Source of the DNA: a bacterium
Lineage (GTDB): Bacteria > Bacteroidota > Bacteroidia > B-17B0 > Aurantibacillaceae
Length of the DNA stretch: 5,361 nt
Assembly (NCBI GenBank): GCA_027364695.1
Contig: DAHXOV010000061.1
Span: 1 to 5,361 of the forward strand
Direction of reading: 5' to 3'
Made by a program: the position numbers and the translations under genes. The notes under the pieces were generated by a model. It had not been told where the DNA came from. It was given only the letters and a program-made list of their open reading frames with translations, and made no database searches. Positions 1 through 5,361 of the stretch are shown here, piece after piece; positions within the stretch are counted from its first letter, which is position 1; every line of letters begins with the position of its first letter.

Positions 1-1273
<1,273 letters not shown>

Positions 1274-1339
1274 TTATTCGCATCGTATCTCTACGAAAAT
1301 ATTCATTAAAGACAGTTGATAAGGACATTTTTATTTTTG

Positions 1340-1377
1340 AGCAGCGATTCTTAAACTCTGCTTTGCTATTCAGCAGA
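1340..1377. repeat. Competing short inverted repeats in the presumed pyrG leader
   Basis: TCTGCT at 1357-1362 pairs exactly with AGCAGA at 1372-1377 (6-bp stem, 9-nt loop). The same CTGCT (1358-1362) can pair instead with AGCAG at 1340-1344. Only one of these stems can form at a time. No T-run follows on either strand at a position typical of a terminator, so I call this a repeat and not an attenuator. Confidence 0.3.
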
Positions 1378-1413
1378 AAACGTTTTCATACCATTGTTTA
1401 TCAAAAACGTTTG
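1377..1413. promoter_or_regulatory. Pair of AAACGTTT palindromes, possible operator
   Basis: A perfect 10-bp palindrome AAAACGTTTT lies at 1377-1386. A near-palindrome CAAAAACGTTTG, with the same AACGTT core, lies at 1402-1413. Their CG centres are 27 bp apart. Twin palindromes with a central CG resemble operators of dimeric helix-turn-helix repressors such as the LacI family. No regulator is encoded in the window, and which of the two flanking genes would respond is unknown. The assignment is an inference. Confidence 0.3.
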
Positions 1414-1548
1414 TCTGTTTTAAATGCTTATAAACAATAATATCTATGCCTACTTGCATCAACTACACATTCTGAATGCCACATTATACTAGCCAAATCC
1501 ATGTGCATATTTCAAAAAACATCAATAAAATAAGGCTTTTGGGAGGAT

Positions 1549-1582
1549 TTTATCCACAAAATACCCTATTTATCAACAAAAT
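1549..1582 (+). repeat. 14-bp direct repeat with DnaA-box-like cores
   Basis: TTTATCCACAAAAT (1549-1562) and TTTATCAACAAAAT (1569-1582) match at 13 of 14 positions with a 20-bp period, about two helical turns, so both would face the same side of the DNA. The first contains TTATCCACA (1550-1558), a perfect match to the conserved bacterial DnaA box. The second contains TTATCAACA (1570-1578), one base different. They sit 23-56 bp upstream of the hup -33 element. Weaker relatives are TTATCAACT on the minus strand at 1314-1322 and TTATCAAAA at 1398-1406 and 1639-1647. The sites could regulate hup, or belong to a replication-related DnaA-binding region. Confidence 0.5.
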
Positions 1583-1604
1583 GGCGATTTTTTGACTCTC
1601 AACG

Positions 1605-1636
1605 CTTGACAAATCAAATAAAGTACATTATATTTG
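1605..1636 (+). promoter_or_regulatory. Bacteroidota-type -33/-7 promoter of hup
   Basis: The -33 element is CTTG at 1605-1608 (consensus TTTG) and the -7 element is TATATTTG at 1629-1636, an exact match to TAnnTTTG. The 20-bp gap is within the usual range for Bacteroidota sigma factor RpoD. Transcription would start near 1643, giving a short A-rich leader of about 20 nt without a Shine-Dalgarno sequence. The promoter rules out the in-frame TTG at 1606 as a start codon, because that TTG is part of the -33 box. Confidence 0.75.
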
Positions 1637-1665
1637 CATTATCAAAAACCAAAAAAATAAAAACT

Positions 1666-1947
1666 ATGAACAAAGCAGAGTTAATTGATGCCATCGCATC
1701 CAGCGCAAAACTCACCAAGGTAGATGCTGCAAGAGCATTAGATTCTACCGTAGAGGCTATCAGCAAAGCATTAAAAAAAGGAGACAGAATCGGTCTTGTA
1801 GGATTTGGTTCTTTCTCTGTAACTAAAAGAAATGCTCGTATTGGTCGCAATCCACAAACAGGAAAAGAAATCAAAATTCCTGCAAAAAAAGTGGTGAAAT
1901 TCAAAGCTGGTGCTGACCTATCAGGTTCTGTAAACAAAGGGAAATAA
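1666..1947 (+). CDS. hup: HU-family DNA-binding protein (nucleoid protein)
   Basis: Small basic histone-like protein of 93 aa that dimerises, bends DNA without strong sequence preference and compacts the nucleoid. Residues 1-42 form the helical dimerisation half (start MNKAELIDAIA). GFGSFSV (46-52) and RNARIGRNPQTGKEIKIPA (55-73) form the beta-arm signature, with the DNA-intercalating Pro63. VVKFKAGADL (76-85) completes the fold. Length is typical of HU, about 90-95 aa, and an HU homodimer is more likely than a sequence-specific IHF subunit. The frame is open upstream to a TTG at 1606, but that codon lies in the promoter, and ATG 1666 gives the canonical HU N-terminus. The gene appears monocistronic: its own promoter lies immediately upstream and a strong terminator begins 21 bp after its stop. 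It is divergent from pyrG and convergent with the polysaccharide operon. Confidence 0.96.
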   Translation: MNKAELIDAIASSAKLTKVDAARALDSTVEAISKALKKGDRIGLVGFGSFSVTKRNARIGRNPQTGKEIKIPAKKVVKFKAGADLSGSVNKGK

Positions 1948-1968
1948 TTCTTTTCCTTGTTGAAAGCC

Positions 1969-1999
1969 AAAAAGCCCTTCTTGATAAGAAGGGCTTTTT
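1969..1999. terminator. Bidirectional intrinsic terminator between hup and the polysaccharide operon
   Basis: A perfect 14-bp inverted repeat (left arm AAAAAGCCCTTCTT at 1969-1982, right arm 1986-1999) has a 3-nt loop and a GC-rich core. On the plus strand it runs into TTTTTT (1995-2000), and on the minus strand into TTTTT (complement of 1969-1973). It can therefore end both hup and the convergent acetyltransferase operon, whose last stop codon is at 2019. Confidence 0.92.
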
Positions 2000-2018
2000 T
2001 ATTTGTATAAAATAATTT

Positions 2019-2582
2019 TCATTGTTTCTCTATCTTTCTGTCTCTCACTTTCACAGCGGGATTTCCTTTGTATATACTATATGTATCTGTGCTTTGCATA
2101 ATGATACTTCCCACTGTAATCACACTATGTGATCGTATAATTACTCCAGGGCATACTATACATTTTGCTCCTAGCCAAGCTCCATTTTCGATAACAATAT
2201 CTTGGACAATAAGATCAAATGATACTTTTTTGTAATTATGATTCCCACACAAAAGCGTTGCTCCTTGCGAAATACAAACATGTTTTCCTATTTTTACCTT
2301 GCCTGTGTTATCTATCCACACTTGTTCCCCTATCCATGAATAATCTCCTATTTCCAGGTTCCATGGGTATTTAATTTTGACGTATGGCTTGATTACCACG
2401 CTTTTTCCAATTTTTGCTCCAAAAATTTTAAGCAAAGTTCTTCTCCATTTATTTCCAGGGATCATTGAATTTACAAGATATTCACCAAGTAAATACCAAA
2501 GCGATCTCTTTACAATATTACCAGGATAATAGTCTTTGTTAGAGAAAACAGACAGGTCAGTATGGTTATGATTTTGCTGCAT
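2019..2582 (-). CDS. WcaF-like hexapeptide-repeat acetyltransferase
   Basis: Probable O-acetyltransferase of the left-handed beta-helix family. It would transfer an acetyl group from acetyl-CoA to a sugar of a surface polysaccharide. The 187-aa protein has the layout of colanic acid WcaF-type enzymes: a conserved N-terminus (DLSVFSN, then SLWYLLGEYLVNS near residue 27), the transition FGAKIGKSVVIKPYVKI (54-70), hexapeptide turns (LEIGDYSWIGEQVWI, VKIGKHVCISQGA), the loop CGNHNYK (112-118) with likely catalytic His115, then ENGAWLGAKCIVCPGVII and GNPAVKV near the end. ATG at 2582 is chosen. A TTG two codons upstream (2588) is possible but less likely. The gene overlaps the 3' end of the glycosyltransferase by 17 nt, has no Shine-Dalgarno motif and is last in the operon. 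The acceptor sugar is unknown, and serine-type or other acyl donors cannot be excluded. Confidence 0.88.
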   Translation of the reverse strand: MQQNHNHTDLSVFSNKDYYPGNIVKRSLWYLLGEYLVNSMIPGNKWRRTLLKIFGAKIGKSVVIKPYVKIKYPWNLEIGDYSWIGEQVWIDNTGKVKIGKHVCISQGATLLCGNHNYKKVSFDLIVQDIVIENGAWLGAKCIVCPGVIIRSHSVITVGSIIMQSTDTYSIYKGNPAVKVRDRKIEKQ

Positions 2583-3711
2583 GTTCAAACAAATTTAAAT
2601 ATTCATTCTTTATTTTTTCTTTATCTAATTTTGTGATAATGAACGTTTGAGCATTCGCGCACATCTGTTGATATTCTTCATTATTCATTAGTAAAATTTC
2701 CAATATTTTCTCCCGAAATATATGTTCATTCAATGATAATGCCAATCCACATTTGTATTCGTTTACCTCATTCCATGGTGTACAGTTGCTGATAAGTACA
2801 GGTCGTCCAGAATTGAGTGTTTCAACTATTGCATGTCCAAAATTTTCATTCTTCGTAGGCAAAAACAAAAAATGATATTGCGATATAATCTGTGCTACTT
2901 CATCAAAACTCAGAACACCTTTGTATGTGCATTTTATATTTTCTGGCAACGACTCAGATATTTCTTTACAATGTCTTAAATAATTTTTATCTTCGTTATT
3001 ACCATAAATATCGTACTCAACAGAAAAATCTGTCGGCAATTTCATTTGAGATAAAACATTAAGAGCAAAATATAAGTTTTTTACAGGACTTATACGAGAA
3101 AGAAAAAATATTTTTAAATGCTTTTTTTTCTTTTCTATTTGAACAAATTCACCAGCACTATAAGATAAATTCGAAACTACAAATACATCGGATGTTGGAT
3201 AAATACGTTGTATGGATTTTTTTTCGGTCTGACTGGTGGCGTGAAACACAATATGCTTGTGTAAAGCAATCATTCTAGAAAAATACAGAAATAATTTCTT
3301 TTTCAACGACTTTATATTCATTGCTCCTGTTTCTAACATGCCACGAGGAGCAAGAACAATGGGAGTTTTTAATTTTCCCGATTTCTTTAATATTAACGGT
3401 AAAACAGAAAATTTATACGACCAAAAACTATTGATGTAAATAAGGTCTGCAGAAATTGTATTTATTAACTTCATTAGTGTTTTGTAAGAAAATTGATTTT
3501 CTGAAAAGTAATATACATTAATGTCTTCATACTTTACCCATTCATTCGCTTTTATTGCATATTCTTTACTTGACGTTATATCTGTATTCATCGTAACTAC
3601 ATAAAAGTCAATTTTATCCTGCAATGCTTTAATCAATGAATAGACAGACCTTACAGGTCCTCCTGCTTTATTTCCAGGTAAAAACCAATCTATGAGTATG
3701 GCTACCTTCAT
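2566..3711 (-). CDS. Glycosyltransferase, GT4-type (GT-B fold)
   Basis: Probable nucleotide-sugar-dependent glycosyltransferase of 381 aa, acting at the cytoplasmic face of the membrane to extend a lipid-linked glycan. The N-terminal Rossmann half opens with MKVAILIDWFLPGNKAGGP and GGPVRSVYSL (about 17-26), the pattern seen in acceptor-side domains of many GT4 enzymes. PRGMLE follows at 122-127. The C-terminal donor domain begins at FFLSRISPVKN (about 202-212), a variant of the usual GRL-xxxKG strand. It carries the EX7E motif in ENFGHAIVE (Glu289, Glu297), followed by TLNSGRPVLIS. Donor and acceptor sugars cannot be read from sequence. ATG at 3711 overlaps the stop of the upstream amidotransferase as ATGA. 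A TTG at 3720 is in frame but gives an extra Cys-Arg extension and is not favoured. There are no membrane segments. An A8 run in the coding strand (complement of 3122-3129) encodes lysines. Confidence 0.92.
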   Translation of the reverse strand: MKVAILIDWFLPGNKAGGPVRSVYSLIKALQDKIDFYVVTMNTDITSSKEYAIKANEWVKYEDINVYYFSENQFSYKTLMKLINTISADLIYINSFWSYKFSVLPLILKKSGKLKTPIVLAPRGMLETGAMNIKSLKKKLFLYFSRMIALHKHIVFHATSQTEKKSIQRIYPTSDVFVVSNLSYSAGEFVQIEKKKKHLKIFFLSRISPVKNLYFALNVLSQMKLPTDFSVEYDIYGNNEDKNYLRHCKEISESLPENIKCTYKGVLSFDEVAQIISQYHFLFLPTKNENFGHAIVETLNSGRPVLISNCTPWNEVNEYKCGLALSLNEHIFREKILEILLMNNEEYQQMCANAQTFIITKLDKEKIKNEYLNLFEHAAKS

Positions 3712-5361
3712 TCTACACAAACATAATTATTTTCTATCCAATTTTGCAAAGCTATTAAATGCCAAAACATCCACCATCTGTCATGTCTGTTGTTTTGATA
3801 ATCATTCCATTCATCTAATAATTTTTTTCTGTCAATAAATGAATAGTCTGCTAATGCTTTTAATTTTTCATCACAAAACACCTTTAATTCTTTTCGCATC
3901 CAAGCCTTAAATGGTAAAACAAATCCCATTTTTTTTCTGTGAATAATATCATTTGGCAATAGGTCATCTATAGCGTCAGTCAATAATTTTTTTGGGCTTG
4001 TTGGATACTTGTATTCATCTGGTAATGATAAAACAAACGAAACCAACTGTGTATCTAAAAAAGGGGCTCTCACTTCCAGTGCGTTTGCCATTGACATCTG
4101 ATCTGTGTCTCTCAATAATACATGCTGCATGTAATTATACATCTCTAATAAAGAAATATAACTTATTACATGATCGTTTTTTAATAAATGTTTATATTCA
4201 TTGTATTTATTTATGTAGGAAATGAACTGATTTTGATTCAATGGAATATTCTTTTTTAAAAATATTTGTCTGTAATGAGGGAACAGATTATCTGCCCCCA
4301 ATGAGTGAGACTGCATTAAAATTTTCAATCTATATCCGATATGAAAAAAATTATTTGGCAATAGTTTGAACAAACATTTTCTTATTTTTACAAAATCTAT
4401 TCTACTTAGATGATGCAACTTTTTAATCATCTTGAACTGTGGGTACCCTGCAAAAAGCTCGTCTCCGCCAAGGCCTGACAATGCCACTGTGATCCCTGCA
4501 TTTTTTGTATATTTAGAAACAATGTAGGTATTTATCCCATCTCCCGATGGATAATCCATTTTTTGTATTGCATCAGGTACCAACTCCAATGTTTCCTTCT
4601 CCCTCAAAATTATATTCTGATGCTTTGTTTTGTATATCTCCGACAAATTGTGTGCATGTTCGTTTTCCGAATACTCTTTTATATCAGTGGTTATATGAAA
4701 TGTATATACTGGTTCAGAGATAGATTGTTTCATTAATCCTACAATAGCAGACGAATCAATACCTCCTGATAGAAAGGCGCCTAGTGGAACATCACTTACC
4801 AATCTTTTTTCTACCGATGAAAATAACAATTGACGCACTTTTGTTTTAGTTTCTTCATAACTAATATCTTTTGACCGCAAGGTTTTCTCAACAGGAATCC
4901 AATATCTGTTTTTTTTTATTTCTAACTTATTCTGAGGATTGATATTGATACTCAGAGTAGATGCAGATTCTAATATTTGAATATCCTGAATGAAAGTATT
5001 AGGTGTAAATGTTGTTTGATACTGAAAATAATCATAGGTTTGCCCTAAGTCCAGTATTTTTGAAGACAATCCTGAATGCATCAATGCCCTGATTTCAGAG
5101 GCAAAAGCAAAAGTATCCGCATTGTAAATATAATACAATGGTTTTTTACCTTGTCTGTCTCTGGCTATAAATAATGATTTGTTTTGTGAGTCATAAATAG
5201 CAAACGCAAACATTCCATCTAAATTTTTTACACAATCTTTACCCCATCTGTAATATGCAGCTAATATCACTTCCGTATCTGATTGTGTTTGAAATGGGTA
5301 AGGTCTGTCTGCCGACTTATATTGTATCCTCTGCAATTCCAATTTTAATTGCTTGTAATTG
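3708..5361 (-). CDS. asnB: Asparagine synthase-type glutamine amidotransferase, N-terminus off the right edge
   Basis: ATP-dependent, glutamine-hydrolysing enzyme of the asparagine synthase B family. The frame is open from the right edge (first codon at 5360) for 550 aa. It begins at NYKQLKLELQ, which matches the NGEIYNYKEL region of the class II amidotransferase domain, so roughly 70-85 residues with the catalytic Cys2 are outside. A TTG at 5342 is therefore not the start. Visible motifs, numbered from 5360: SDTEVILAAY (27-36), DRQGKKPLYY (68-77), the PP-loop SGGIDSS (198-204) for AMP activation, DYPSGDGINTY (269-279), ALSGLGGDELFAGY (293-306), RDTDQMSMA (417-425), EVRAPFLD (429-436) and KMGFVLPF (477-484). 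The subtype with DGxNTY and RDTDQMSMA is common in exopolysaccharide clusters, where it may amidate a sugar acid or supply asparagine. Its place before a glycosyltransferase and acetyltransferase supports a glycan role, but true asparagine synthesis cannot be excluded. Confidence 0.93.
   Translation of the reverse strand, partial: NYKQLKLELQRIQYKSADRPYPFQTQSDTEVILAAYYRWGKDCVKNLDGMFAFAIYDSQNKSLFIARDRQGKKPLYYIYNADTFAFASEIRALMHSGLSSKILDLGQTYDYFQYQTTFTPNTFIQDIQILESASTLSININPQNKLEIKKNRYWIPVEKTLRSKDISYEETKTKVRQLLFSSVEKRLVSDVPLGAFLSGGIDSSAIVGLMKQSISEPVYTFHITTDIKEYSENEHAHNLSEIYKTKHQNIILREKETLELVPDAIQKMDYPSGDGINTYIVSKYTKNAGITVALSGLGGDELFAGYPQFKMIKKLHHLSRIDFVKIRKCLFKLLPNNFFHIGYRLKILMQSHSLGADNLFPHYRQIFLKKNIPLNQNQFISYINKYNEYKHLLKNDHVISYISLLEMYNYMQHVLLRDTDQMSMANALEVRAPFLDTQLVSFVLSLPDEYKYPTSPKKLLTDAIDDLLPNDIIHRKKMGFVLPFKAWMRKELKVFCDEKLKALADYSFIDRKKLLDEWNDYQNNRHDRWWMFWHLIALQNWIENNYVCVE

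Noticed and set aside
1483..1488. TATAAT on the minus strand as a -10 box for pyrG
   Set aside because: The best upstream TTGAAA is about 21 bp away, and Bacteroidota promoters use TAnnTTTG, which is not matched here. In AT-rich DNA the hexamer is expected by chance.
1614..1970. A 118-codon minus-strand open frame opposite hup
   Set aside because: It mirrors the HU coding region on the other strand and has no family features. HU on the plus strand explains the region fully.
4909..4917. A9 run in the amidotransferase gene (and an A8 run at 3122-3129 in the glycosyltransferase) as phase-variation switches
   Set aside because: Short A-runs encoding lysines are common in AT-rich genes. Similar runs occur in the housekeeping pyrG (547-554), and all frames here are intact.

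Overview
This 5.4 kb window reads as chromosomal DNA from a low-GC member of the Bacteroidota. The evidence is the wording of its CTP synthase and HU proteins, a -33/-7 promoter of the Bacteroidota type (TTG, 20 bp, TAnnTTTG) in front of the HU gene, and start codons without Shine-Dalgarno sequences. I cannot name a genus.

Layout. Positions 1-1222, minus strand, hold the first 407 codons of CTP synthase (pyrG), whose 3' end lies beyond the left edge. Positions 1223-1665 are an AT-rich, gene-free divergent region. It carries a 14-bp direct repeat in which each copy contains a DnaA-box-like 9-mer (one a perfect TTATCCACA), two AAACGTTT palindromes, small hairpins on the pyrG side, and the HU promoter. 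Positions 1666-1947, plus strand, encode a 93-aa HU-family nucleoid protein. It ends in a strong hairpin terminator that it shares with the convergent operon on its right.

From the right edge to 2019, all on the minus strand, lies the 3' part of a surface-polysaccharide operon. In transcription order it has an asparagine-synthase-type amidotransferase (N-terminus beyond the right edge), a GT4-type glycosyltransferase, and a WcaF-like hexapeptide-repeat acetyltransferase. The three genes overlap (4-nt ATGA, then 17 nt), so they are probably one translationally coupled transcript. Together they suggest synthesis of an acylated, possibly amidated or amino-acid-decorated glycan such as O-antigen, capsule or exopolysaccharide. 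The product is an inference.

No mobile element, CRISPR array, RNA gene or defence system is visible. The coding content is ordinary. The most interesting part is the intergenic region, chiefly the DnaA-box direct repeat upstream of hup.
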